Assembly: GCA_035478435.1 (NCBI GenBank)
Contig: DATIJT010000022.1
Coordinates: 1 to 64,000, forward strand
Reading direction: 5' to 3'
Source: DATLRC01 sp035478435
GTDB lineage: Bacteria; Patescibacteriota; Saccharimonadia; Saccharimonadales; UBA4665
Length of the DNA: 64,000 nucleotides
Position 1 is the stretch's first letter; every line of letters starts with the position of its first letter. The position numbers and the translations under genes are program-made. The notes below the pieces were generated by a model. That model was not told where the DNA came from. It was given only the letters and a program-made list of their open reading frames with translations, and did no database searches. Shown here in pieces: positions 49,906 through 57,104 of the stretch.

Positions 49906-49932
49906 AAAGATCCGGGAGCGACCCGGATCTTT
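49906..49932 (-). terminator. Rho-independent terminator of the 29-residue peptide gene
   Basis: An 11-bp stem (AAAGATCCGGG with its complement) and 5-nt loop, with a T6 run on the minus strand. It can also stop the plus-strand membrane gene. Confidence 0.88.
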
Positions 49933-49953
49933 GTTGAATTGAAACTTAAAATA

Positions 49954-50043
49954 TTATAGTTTCTTCAGGATTTTATCGATACTTAAAATATCCTTGTTGG
50001 TTGTACTGGCAAATTCGTATGCCAGTCCTTTTAACAGCTTCAT
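49954..50043 (-). CDS. 29-residue peptide gene with consensus promoter, SD and terminator
   Basis: The frame encodes MKLLKGLAYEFASTTNKD and ILSIDKILKKL, 29 residues in all, an amphipathic peptide without a secretion leader. AGGAGGC is spaced 7 nt before the ATG. A perfect TTGACA-16-TATAAT promoter and a strong intrinsic terminator bracket the gene. All three expression signals are better than for most neighbours. The function is unknown; candidates are a signalling peptide, small membrane-active peptide or regulatory microprotein. Confidence 0.75.
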   Translation of the reverse strand: MKLLKGLAYEFASTTNKDILSIDKILKKL

Positions 50044-50108
50044 TCTCAAGCCTCCTTTTATTTTTGATTAGTTGATATTTTTTGTTTTGTGATCACGCAA
50101 CACTTTAC

Positions 50109-50136
50109 ATTATACACTTTTTTGCTTTTTTGTCAA
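50109..50136 (-). promoter_or_regulatory. Consensus sigma70-type promoter of the 29-residue peptide gene
   Basis: Minus strand TTGACA (50131-50136), 16-bp A-rich spacer, TATAAT (50109-50114). A 5' leader of about 60 nt follows before the ribosome site. Confidence 0.9.
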
Positions 50137-50197
50137 ATTACTCGCGTATGGTTTTTGTGTTTTTTGCGCTTATGTAAACCATGCTACACTCACCTAA

Positions 50198-50278
50198 ATG
50201 CTTATGCAACACAAAAAACCAAAATTTAAGATATTTCTTAAAGCGCAGGCTCCCAGCCTGCAGCGATGGGTGAATTAA
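50198..50278 (+). CDS. Possible 26-residue basic peptide, leaderless
   Basis: The frame runs MLMQHKKPKFKIFLKAQAPS then LQRWVN. TACACT at 50185-50190 lies 7 nt before the ATG, the same spacing as other leaderless genes here. The last third overlaps the hairpin GCAGGCT/AGCCTGC. It could be chance; support is weak. Confidence 0.3.
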   Translation: MLMQHKKPKFKIFLKAQAPSLQRWVN

Positions 50279-50439
50279 CCGGCCCAACTCTTGATGTATT
50301 CAAAATGCTTATAGTTGCATTTTATTGTGAATAGGTAAATAATGTTAATTAATAAGTCATTAGGGCTTTGATCACCTTTAACGGCGCACCAAGTAGCACT
50401 AAGCGGCTTGAGGTTAGAAACGTTAAATGGGAGGACAAA

Positions 50440-50646
50440 ATGTCTTCGGGGCACAAACCAAACCATGACAAATACTACAGACACAATAGTTTTACTAACC
50501 ATTATCTGAGTCACGAGGAAGAGCCGGCCGATCATCTTTCCGGCCTGACGGCCCATGAGCTACACAACGGGCCGTTCAGCAACCGCTACTTTTTGAAGCG
50601 GCGAGTTTGGCGAAACGCCCGCAAACTAAGACGCCACCCTATATAA
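50440..50646 (+). CDS. Small His/Arg-rich protein
   Basis: A 68-residue basic protein beginning MSSGHKPNHDKYYRHNSF and ending RRVWRNARKLRRHPI. ATG 50440 is chosen because GGGAGG lies 8 nt upstream; the longer frame to 50368 has no ribosome site. No membrane segment. A possible nucleic-acid-binding or ribosome-associated small protein, but no family is recognised. Confidence 0.6.
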   Translation: MSSGHKPNHDKYYRHNSFTNHYLSHEEEPADHLSGLTAHELHNGPFSNRYFLKRRVWRNARKLRRHPI

Positions 50647-50678
50647 TTTTTAAAGTATATAATTGTGTAATAATTTAC

Positions 50679-51308
50679 ATGTCAGCTTTTGAGTGCGTGA
50701 AACCAACAGTAATATATGACGATCTTGACACCAGGGTAGCTGATTTTACTTTCGATTTTGATGCCTTCTATGATATGGCAAGGAGTGCTGGCTTAAACCG
50801 TGATGATATAGCCTCTTACACCCTTGAGTATCCCTCAACAGTCCCTAGGAATGGTAGGTGTGGAGATTATTCTATCCGCAGACGTTTAGCAAGAATATAC
50901 GTTGGAAGCTACATAGAAAGAAATGCGACACTCATGAATGACGATTCAGATGTTGCCTTAGTTTTTGTATCCTCAGCTGTATCAAGGGGTGTAAATGATA
51001 CCACAATTCACGAAACAGGTCATCACGTCGACTATTCTACAAATGGAGAGGGTAAAAACCGTTCTCGAATACACGCAGCTACACTAGCTGGTTGTTCTGC
51101 TGTTACGCTTGGGGCAGGTTTCTTATTAGAAAATCCTCTTGCCATGGGCGTACAGTTACTAGGCTTAGGGGCTATTATTGGTAAATCTGTTAGATATCTG
51201 GGATATTCCAATCGCCCGCAGGAAGTTGTAGCCACAAAATTTGAGAGGGCTAATGCCTCTTTATATCAGATTACAAGATTATCGCTGAATAAAAGTATAT
51301 TTACTTAG
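50679..51308 (+). CDS. Putative zinc metalloprotease-like protein
   Basis: A 209-residue protein with HETGHHVDY near residue 110, an HExxH zinc site with an extra His, and a downstream hydrophobic segment (about 133-158). No signal peptide; ATG 50679 is preferred because TATAAT lies 15 nt upstream. The third zinc ligand cannot be placed with certainty. Related folds occur in phage-derived and toxin-associated peptidases; the substrate is unknown. Confidence 0.55.
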   Translation: MSAFECVKPTVIYDDLDTRVADFTFDFDAFYDMARSAGLNRDDIASYTLEYPSTVPRNGRCGDYSIRRRLARIYVGSYIERNATLMNDDSDVALVFVSSAVSRGVNDTTIHETGHHVDYSTNGEGKNRSRIHAATLAGCSAVTLGAGFLLENPLAMGVQLLGLGAIIGKSVRYLGYSNRPQEVVATKFERANASLYQITRLSLNKSIFT

Positions 51309-51316
51309 AAAAAGCG

Positions 51317-51392
51317 TGGTGGGGGTGGATGGAGTTGAACCATCTACCAAGCGGTTATGAGCCGCCTGCTCTGACCGATGAGCTACACCCCC
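51317..51392 (-). tRNA. tRNA with CAT anticodon, probably tRNA-Ile2 (lysidine-modified)
   Basis: A 76-nt cloverleaf on the minus strand: acceptor GGGGGTG/CACCCCC, anticodon stem GGCGG/CCGCT around CTCATAA, T arm GATGG/CCATC and encoded CCA. The AGGCGGCTCATAACCGCTTGGT region resembles bacterial tRNA-Ile2. TilS in this window would modify it. An elongator tRNA-Met identity is the alternative. Confidence 0.88.
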
Positions 51393-51419
51393 AGGCGTCG
51401 CAATGAGACGCCAGCTTCC

Positions 51420-51529
51420 GTTGCAGCAAAACTAGCTAAAGCTACTTTTGCTGAACTACAGCTTTTGTCGACTGCTCCTTACAAAACTTCAAACAGCTAA
51501 AGCTTGGTTTGAAGTTTTGGTTTTGCAAC
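51420..51529. repeat. Intergenic inverted-repeat cluster E5
   Basis: Short outer pairing of GTTGCA..AAAAC with GTTTTGCAAC. Two inner hairpins: AGCAAAA/TTTTGCT around TAGCTAAAGCTA, and AAAACTTCAAAC/GTTTGAAGTTTT around AGCTAAAGCT. It lies between the tRNA and divIC, and has lower sequence relation to E1-E4 and E6-E8. A separate hairpin GGCGTC/GACGCC sits at 51394-51412. Confidence 0.6.
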
Positions 51530-51586
51530 AGAGGTGATTATATCAGATTAAGCCGCATAGTTATATAATGTTAGAACTATTTAGAT

Positions 51587-52045
51587 ATGCAAAACAAACT
51601 TAAACATTACGCTAAAGTGGCTGCTGCTTATGGGTTGCAGCTCAAAGATCCCAAGTATATTGGGCAGCTATTGTTTTTGGTAATTGTATTGCTCATAAGT
51701 TGGAGCGGCGTCAAAGCCATTCAGACTAATTACGGATTGCAAAAACGCATCTCGGCCTTAGAACAACAAAATGCCGTTAAAAAGCTGGAGAATGCGAATT
51801 TGAACCTTCAGAACGAATACTACAATACCGACCAGTACTTGGAGTTATCAGCCCGACAGAACTTCGGTTTGGCGGCCCCAGGTGAAAAAGAGATAGTGGT
51901 ACCCGAAAACGTAGCTTTGGCCTACACCGTGGACTTAGCCCAGCCTACCAAACCAGCCACGCCTACCAGCAAGCAACCAGTCTACCAACGCAATTTTGAA
52001 GCCTGGGTCAACTTTTTCCTCCACCGCCCAGTAAGCGGTGATTAA
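51587..52045 (+). CDS. Septum formation initiator, DivIC/FtsB-like
   Basis: A 152-residue bitopic protein with a membrane helix (about 28-46), then a coiled coil (LQKRISALEQQNAVKKLENANLNLQNEYY, in parts) and the FtsB/DivIC-type YLELSARQNFGLAAPGEKEIVV. It bridges FtsL and FtsQ-type proteins in the divisome. TATAAT lies 17 nt before the ATG. The stop lies in a 28-bp palindrome. Confidence 0.85.
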   Translation: MQNKLKHYAKVAAAYGLQLKDPKYIGQLLFLVIVLLISWSGVKAIQTNYGLQKRISALEQQNAVKKLENANLNLQNEYYNTDQYLELSARQNFGLAAPGEKEIVVPENVALAYTVDLAQPTKPATPTSKQPVYQRNFEAWVNFFLHRPVSGD

Positions 52046-52068
52046 TTTTGACGATCGTCAAAATTAAT
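52041..52068. repeat. Perfect 28-bp palindrome over the divIC stop
   Basis: ATTAATTTTGACGA and its exact complement meet at 52054/52055. There is no loop and no T run. It could be a protein-binding operator or a cruciform-type terminator. Confidence 0.8.
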
Positions 52069-52227
52069 CCAGCATAGGCATAATAAATCCCGAGAAGTTC
52101 TTTAATTGACATTTCTACCTCTGTTTGGTATGATTCATTGAGCTTAATTTATACCTTTTCAGGTGTAAAGTTAATGGTAACGGCGCCCTTCGACTCCGCT
52201 CAGGGTGCCCTAGCCTTAAAGGCTTCG

Positions 52228-52302
52228 CGCGGGGTGGAGCAGCGGCAGCTCGCGTGGCTCATAACCACGAGGTCACAGGTTCGAGTCCTGTCCCCGCAAC
52301 CA
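52228..52302 (+). tRNA. Initiator tRNA-fMet (CAT)
   Basis: Acceptor CGCGGGG/CCCCGCA leaves the C1/A72 mismatch that marks initiators. Anticodon loop CTCATAA, T loop TTCGAGT and encoded CCA. Its anticodon stem is CGTGG/CCACG, so position 29:41 is T:A instead of the third G:C pair usual in bacterial initiators. The sequence upstream (52187-52206) contains a CCCTTCGACTCCGCTCAGGG hairpin. Confidence 0.95.
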
Positions 52303-52310
52303 AAGAAAGG

Positions 52311-52340
52311 CCCGGACCGAAAAGTCCGGGGTTTTCTTTT
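52311..52340 (+). terminator. Terminator of tRNA-fMet
   Basis: Stem CCCGGAC/GTCCGGG with loop CGAAAA, then GTTTTCTTTT. Confidence 0.9.
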
Positions 52341-52383
52341 GGGGCCCGGTACAAAACTTGTTCTTGCCTATTAAGGTTATGCT

Positions 52384-52743
52384 ATGATTATCAACATAAT
52401 GACATTTGAAGGACTTGGCGATAATCAGGCTGACCTAACAGCTTCTATAGCTCCAGACGTTGAAGCTTTCGACCCAGCAGCATTTTTAGCCACCCACGGC
52501 CTAGAAGACATGGCCGACCAAATGTTTGAAGCCCACGGTGGAACTTTCTCTGTAACCGAAGCTTTAGTGCAGTGTCAGCCATTTGCAGATATGGTTAGGG
52601 GCCTTGCTAAAGCCCTTAAAGATAGTCCTGGCTGCACAGAAATTCTTAAGACAACTATCGCTTCGCTAGGTAATCGTGCTGCTAATCCGCCTGAGGGCAG
52701 CTCAGCTAAAAAAAAATTACTGATGCCATTGCTAACAAGCTAA
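52384..52743 (+). CDS. 5' part of a frameshifted two-frame gene
   Basis: A 119-residue acidic protein of unknown family, ending within 11 codons after a run of nine A at 52711-52719. Reading back one base at the A run continues directly into the frame of the 52821-53831 gene (KKKITDAIANKLNKPVSE), which is open all the way. The repeat ASIAPDVEAFD here and SASVTPDVEAG after the junction suggests one original protein. ATG 52399 is an alternative start. Either a programmed -1 shift, transcript slippage, or a homopolymer error. Confidence 0.6.
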   Translation: MIINIMTFEGLGDNQADLTASIAPDVEAFDPAAFLATHGLEDMADQMFEAHGGTFSVTEALVQCQPFADMVRGLAKALKDSPGCTEILKTTIASLGNRAANPPEGSSAKKKLLMPLLTS

Positions 52744-52820
52744 ATAAACCAGTCTCCGAGTCAGTCGATCGAAAAACCACAGAGATCTCTGCAAGTGTTA
52801 CTCCAGATGTTGAAGCAGGA

Positions 52821-53831
52821 TTGGTTACTAAAGACCCCTTTACTTCAACTTTGGCCGTGGAGACCTTAGTCGCCAACCGTCGTAGTATAGAGGAATTTCT
52901 AAGGCGCCAAGAGCAAGATATTGCTGAGACTAAATCTACTGCCAGCCACACCCTAAAAGAAAAGACTCCGGCCAAACACCCTCAAACGGTTACCAAAGCT
53001 AAACACAGACAGACTGAAGTAGAGAATGCTCCTAGAACCCCTGTAAGAGTCCGATCAAATAATGTAAAGACTAAAAAAGTAGAAGGTGTTAAGCTGGCAC
53101 TTCGTTCAGCAAAAGCCCAACTAAAACCAGAACGTCTCGAGCCTCTTGGCTTAGCTGCCGAGCTGCCCCTGGCCGAATTAGTCCTGCCAGAAATTGATGA
53201 TAATTCTTTACTCCCAGGTGAAGAAATTGGCCTTGAACCACTGCCATACAATCTCTTAGCTGAGGCAGGAGTATCATTTGGCGAAGACTGGCTGGTGCCA
53301 AGTGACATGTTTGATGCAACAACACCTGACCGCCTAAAAGGCACTTGGACAGTTGATGAAGCTGAAATACCAGCAGAAACTTCGTCTTGGCCGATTCCTG
53401 CTGAAAAATTATTAACCCAACGCTTGGGCGATGAACTGGCCGAGGCTTTTGCCAGTCTGGAGCCAGAAGAAGTTGAGGTGATTGAACTAATTACCGATAC
53501 CATTTTACAAGTTGCCGAACAGCTTTATAACATAGCAGAAAACGACAGTGGCAACGCCCAGGTATTAGAGGAAACGCTAAAACAACTATGCGTGCAACTA
53601 TTAGAGCGCTTAGGCTTAGCCCCAGATGAAGACAGAGTAGAAAATCTGCTGCAGGACTTAAAAGTAATCATGGAATCAAAGCCAGAATTAGATGAGCTAG
53701 ATGTTTCACTAGAAGAAGGCACCCACGAGCGTAAGCCTACTTATTCACCTACAATTCATGCCCTGCAGCAACTAGTCAAACAAAAAGTCCTGCCGTTTTG
53801 GATGCTGGGCCGTTTAGCCTTACTAATGTAA
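52821..53831 (+). CDS. 3' part of the frameshifted gene
   Basis: A frame of 336 codons with TTG as nominal first codon, open upstream to the A9 run. It is rich in Glu, Leu and Pro. A Lys/Arg/Thr-rich segment (about 45-85) is followed by a long acidic helical region (about 190-330). No enzymatic motif or membrane helix is seen. A scaffold-like or DNA/envelope-bound structural protein is possible. It is convergent with pyrF and has no ribosome site of its own, supporting fusion with the upstream part. Confidence 0.6.
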   Translation: MVTKDPFTSTLAVETLVANRRSIEEFLRRQEQDIAETKSTASHTLKEKTPAKHPQTVTKAKHRQTEVENAPRTPVRVRSNNVKTKKVEGVKLALRSAKAQLKPERLEPLGLAAELPLAELVLPEIDDNSLLPGEEIGLEPLPYNLLAEAGVSFGEDWLVPSDMFDATTPDRLKGTWTVDEAEIPAETSSWPIPAEKLLTQRLGDELAEAFASLEPEEVEVIELITDTILQVAEQLYNIAENDSGNAQVLEETLKQLCVQLLERLGLAPDEDRVENLLQDLKVIMESKPELDELDVSLEEGTHERKPTYSPTIHALQQLVKQKVLPFWMLGRLALLM

Positions 53832-54608
53832 CTAAGCCGCTTCGCCAATTTCATGAGCAATTGCTTCAAATGCTTCTAAGCCTGTTAAGCCGTAGCTAGC
53901 GGCTTCGGTCAGCGGGCGTCCGACTATTACCATATCGGCGCCAGCTTCGATAGCCATCTTGGGGGTTGTAGGGTTGGACTGGTCATCGGGAATAAACACG
54001 TAGCTTGGCCGGATAGCCGGCACTATAAGTACCATCTTTTCTGTTTTGGGATCGTGCCTAATTTTATCGGCCTCCCGTGGCGAACACACCAAGCCATCTA
54101 TGCCAGAATCTACTGCCATATGAGCCAGGTCCCTGACCATCCACCTTCTATCGTGGCCGAAAAGCTCCTCGGTCACCATCTCATCATGAGAAGTAAGGAC
54201 AGTTACGGCTAGGACAAGTGGCCGGAGCAATTCAGGAAGCTCTGCCTGAGCTTCATTAATGCCTTGGTCAGCAGCTTCCATGCCCGCTTTACCTGCTAAA
54301 GCATGGACGGTAAGTATAGCCGCACCTTTTAACGTTAAATTCCTGGCGCGTTTGCGCATAGTTTCTGGTATATCGTGAAGTTTGTAGTCTACGAATGGTA
54401 GCTGGTTATAGCGACGTATGGTTTTTATGGCTTGGGGCACTCCAACAAGATCGGCCAGGGAGTTTACTTTTCCTGATCCCATCCGGGCACCATATTGATA
54501 CAGTCCGTGTCTTGCCGCCGCGGTGGTATCGTAATCCAGCGCGGCCACAATCCGCCTTTCTGGCTGACGAATGTTTTGGATTTGCTGTTTAACAGATACT
54601 GCTGACAT
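53832..54608 (-). CDS. pyrF: Orotidine 5'-phosphate decarboxylase
   Basis: A 258-residue TIM-barrel decarboxylase making UMP from OMP. ALDYDTTAAA begins the barrel, and the catalytic region FVDYKLHDIPETMRKRA holds Lys/Asp/x/x/Asp-type residues (DYKLHDIP). The C-terminal GADMVIVGRPLTEA binds phosphate. No other pyrimidine gene is near. A TATAGT lies 15 nt before the ATG. Confidence 0.92.
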   Translation of the reverse strand: MSAVSVKQQIQNIRQPERRIVAALDYDTTAAARHGLYQYGARMGSGKVNSLADLVGVPQAIKTIRRYNQLPFVDYKLHDIPETMRKRARNLTLKGAAILTVHALAGKAGMEAADQGINEAQAELPELLRPLVLAVTVLTSHDEMVTEELFGHDRRWMVRDLAHMAVDSGIDGLVCSPREADKIRHDPKTEKMVLIVPAIRPSYVFIPDDQSNPTTPKMAIEAGADMVIVGRPLTEAASYGLTGLEAFEAIAHEIGEAA

Positions 54609-54640
54609 TTAGACTCTTCATTTACTATAGCAAGTTGGAA

Positions 54641-54803
54641 GGATCTATCACAAACCTCACCTTCGTTAAGCGAAAGCCTTAATGGCGATAGCGAAACTGT
54701 CAGCAGGCGAACGAGGCGTACCTTTAGGTACGGTGAGGAGCGGTCTAACAGTTGCAGCCCGCCATTAGGGCTTGAGGCTGAAGGTGAGGTTTGTGATAGA
54801 TCC
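54641..54803. repeat. Long intergenic palindrome E6
   Basis: Perfect 24-bp arms at 54641-54664 and 54780-54803 (left arm begins GGATCTATCACAAACCTCAC). The core folds into nested stems AAGCC.TAATGGCG/CGCCATTA.GGCTT and ACTGT/ACAGT, and ends in the hairpin GTACCTTTAGGTAC. Reverse-complemented, the core of about 115 bp is homologous to that of E8 with roughly four-fifths of positions equal, while the arms are unrelated. Confidence 0.9.
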
Positions 54804-54868
54804 TAGGTCTAAAATCTAACAGACAATTGTCTTGATTGGCCTATAGTTAGATTGGGAGGGGTGCGATT

Positions 54869-54958
54869 ATGACGAAATTACAAGAACTATTACACCAACA
54901 CTCTGAGCACAAACAGGTCAAAAAACTACTAGAAAAAGAAGATACTTACCTATTTTAA
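54869..54958 (+). CDS. Small frame, likely 5' part of a frameshifted gene
   Basis: A frame of 29 residues, MTKLQELLHQHSEHKQVKKL and then LEKEDTYLF, with strong GGGAGGGG 8 nt upstream. A one-base deletion near 54950 would join it to the following frame (DTYYFNHESREGQYMVE), giving about 88 residues. It may also be a genuinely short peptide. Confidence 0.5.
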   Translation: MTKLQELLHQHSEHKQVKKLLEKEDTYLF

Positions 54959-54983
54959 TCACGAGAGCCGGGAGGGCCAGTAC

Positions 54984-55136
54984 ATGGTAGAAATACATGT
55001 CCATAAAGCACCGGACGGCTGGCGCTCCTATATCGTCCAAGGCCGCAAGATGACGGTGGTAGATGGCTTGTTCGACAGCAAAGACGAAGCTCTAAGTGGC
55101 AGCCAATCCGCCACCGAATACCTGTTTGGCACATAA
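54984..55136 (+). CDS. Small frame, likely 3' part of the same gene
   Basis: A frame of 50 residues from ATG 54984, MVEIHVHKAPDGWRSYIVQG and a continuation ending YLFGT. GGGAGG is 11 nt upstream. The frame is open further upstream (YFNHESREGQ), consistent with an original fusion to the 54869 frame. The small beta-rich pattern has no recognised family. Confidence 0.5.
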   Translation: MVEIHVHKAPDGWRSYIVQGRKMTVVDGLFDSKDEALSGSQSATEYLFGT

Positions 55137-55155
55137 AACCACGCGACCTACGCCG

Positions 55156-56265
55156 CTATTCCCATCTGAAGACTTTGAAGGCGATGATGTAGATGATGAC
55201 TAGCCAGATGGACATCAGCCCAAGCTGCGGCGCCATTTGGGTAAGGTGTTTACCTTCGGTAGTCATAAACCGGGCGCCGTCGATCACCGGCGTCAATGGT
55301 AAATAGTTAGAAACGTGTTGCAACCATTCCGGCATCAGAAAGCGCGGGAAAAAGGTGCCGGACAGGAACATCATGGGGAAGACGATGATGTTGGCTAGCG
55401 GCGCGGCCTGGCGCTCATTCCTGGCCCAGCCGCCGATAGCCAGGCCTATACCCAAAATCAGCATGATGCTGAAGACTAAGAATGCAGCGATTTCAAAATA
55501 ATTACCAACGACTTTAAGGTCAAAAACGACGCGGGCAGCTATGAACATGACGGCTAAAGATATCAGACCGATTATGGCTTGTGAAATCATGGTCGACACA
55601 AAATACTGCCAAACTTTAAGAGGTGTGGTGTGAAGCCGGCGCAAAATGCCCTGTTTTTTAAGTTCCGGGAAGACATTGACCGGGCCAAAAATGCCTAAAC
55701 CCAAGATCGAAAAGCCGAGCAGGCCGGCAAAGGTGTAGTCAAACGAGGTCAGGCTTTTATTATTCGTCCTTTTGCCTTCGACGCTAAAAGGCATGGTTGT
55801 TTTAACGAACTTGGCATTGATGCCCTTGAAAGTCTGTTCTAGCAAGGAAGTTAGAGTTTGGCCGGCCTGGTCATTGTTCTGAGTGTAGATAATTTGGGCT
55901 TTGCCAGAAGGCACGCCGTTTAGCGGTTTACCGAAGTCCGGCGGCAGGACGATCGTGCCATCCAACTGGCTTTTGGTCATTTTATCTTGGGCGGTCGTTA
56001 GATCGGTGACGGTCTTGTCGATTTTGAAAACTTTTTCCGATTCAACCTGTTTCACAAAGCTTTTCGCGAAGCTGCTTTTCGACTGGTTCAGCAGCGCCAC
56101 TTTGAACGACACCGAGTTGGCGCTACCCCCGGAAATACCGCCGAAGACAAACAGGAAAATCAGCGGGAACAGGATGCCAAAAAACAGCGCCAAGCGGTCG
56201 CGGAAAAAACGGCGGGTATTTAGCTTGGAAAAAACCGCTACGGTGTAAAAGGATTTCTTATTCAT
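55156..56265 (-). CDS. ABC-2 type transporter permease
   Basis: A 369-residue permease with an N-terminal helix (about 24-45), a large extracytoplasmic domain (about 50-175) and five C-terminal helices. The segment LGFSILGLGIFGPVNVFPELKKQGILRRL (in parts) and the GTFFPRFLMPEWLQHVSNYLPLTP turn are typical of ABC-2 exporters (DrrB/YhgE-like). It abuts the ATPase gene. It probably exports lipids, peptides or drugs. Confidence 0.88.
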   Translation of the reverse strand: MNKKSFYTVAVFSKLNTRRFFRDRLALFFGILFPLIFLFVFGGISGGSANSVSFKVALLNQSKSSFAKSFVKQVESEKVFKIDKTVTDLTTAQDKMTKSQLDGTIVLPPDFGKPLNGVPSGKAQIIYTQNNDQAGQTLTSLLEQTFKGINAKFVKTTMPFSVEGKRTNNKSLTSFDYTFAGLLGFSILGLGIFGPVNVFPELKKQGILRRLHTTPLKVWQYFVSTMISQAIIGLISLAVMFIAARVVFDLKVVGNYFEIAAFLVFSIMLILGIGLAIGGWARNERQAAPLANIIVFPMMFLSGTFFPRFLMPEWLQHVSNYLPLTPVIDGARFMTTEGKHLTQMAPQLGLMSIWLVIIYIIAFKVFRWE

Positions 56266-57026
56266 TAGTCACGTAATCCTTTCCCTGTTAAATCGATGAA
56301 AACGTCTTCCAAATTGGCCTGTTCAACTTCCTGCTCTTTCTTAAAGCCTTTTTTGAGTAGTTGGCGGATGAGGTTCTTAGGCGTGTCAAGGGCGATGATT
56401 TTACCCTTGTCCATAATGGCCACCCGGTCGCACAACAGTTCGGCTTCATCCATGTAATGGGTAGTTATAAGCACCGTGACGCCTTTGTCGCGCACCTGCT
56501 GCACCAAATCCCAGAGGTTGCGCCGGGCTTGGGGGTCCAGGCCGGTAGTCGGCTCGTCCATGAAAAAGACTTTGGGGCTGTGGACTAAGGCCGCGGCAAT
56601 GCTCAGACGTTGGCGTTGGCCGCCAGACAGGTTTTCGGCGAAACTGTTAGCCTTTTCATCCAGCTGGACTTCTTTTAAGAATTCTAAGGGGCTGACCTTC
56701 TCACCATAGGCAGCTGCAAAGAGCTCGATTAGCTCAGTTAACTTAGTTTTATCCTGAAAAGCCGGAGATTGCGGCTGGACGCCAATAATCCGCTTAACGG
56801 CATCCGACTGCTTGGCTACATCCAGGCCGTTTACCATGATCGTGCCGCCATCTATAGAGCGCATTGTTTCAATCATTTCCAGGGTAGTAGTCTTGCCAGC
56901 GCCGTTCGGCCCTAAAATGCCAAAAATCTCGCCTTTTTTGACTTCAAAGGAAATGCCATCCACAGCCGGCTTGTTGTCGTAGACTTTCCGCAAACCTTTA
57001 ACTTTTAAGATTATATCCGTATCCAT
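56265..57026 (-). CDS. ABC transporter ATP-binding protein
   Basis: A 253-residue ATPase: Walker A LGPNGAGKTTTLEM, Q loop GVQPQSP, signature LSGGQRQRLSIAAAL, Walker B KVFFMDEPTTGLD, H loop TTHYMDEAE. It energises the adjacent ABC-2 permease. ATG 57026 is preferred to the long upstream extension because TGG-TAGAAT (extended -10) lies 8 nt upstream; the extension overlaps palindrome E7. Confidence 0.95.
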   Translation of the reverse strand: MDTDIILKVKGLRKVYDNKPAVDGISFEVKKGEIFGILGPNGAGKTTTLEMIETMRSIDGGTIMVNGLDVAKQSDAVKRIIGVQPQSPAFQDKTKLTELIELFAAAYGEKVSPLEFLKEVQLDEKANSFAENLSGGQRQRLSIAAALVHSPKVFFMDEPTTGLDPQARRNLWDLVQQVRDKGVTVLITTHYMDEAELLCDRVAIMDKGKIIALDTPKNLIRQLLKKGFKKEQEVEQANLEDVFIDLTGKGLRD

Positions 57027-57059
57027 ACCCGACCATTCTACCAGAGCCACGGATATAAA

Positions 57060-57092
57060 TAAAAACACCCGCCAAAAATGACAGGCGTTTTT
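57060..57092. terminator. Possible bidirectional terminator
   Basis: AAAAAC...CGCC pairs with GGCGTTTTT around a 10-nt loop, upstream of the ABC genes and downstream of the small minus-strand gene. Confidence 0.55.
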
Positions 57093-57104
57093 AATGGGTA
57101 CGGG

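Noticed and set aside
51394..51412. GGCGTC/GACGCC hairpin as terminator of the minus tRNA
   Set aside because: It lies on the 5' side of that tRNA, so it cannot terminate it.
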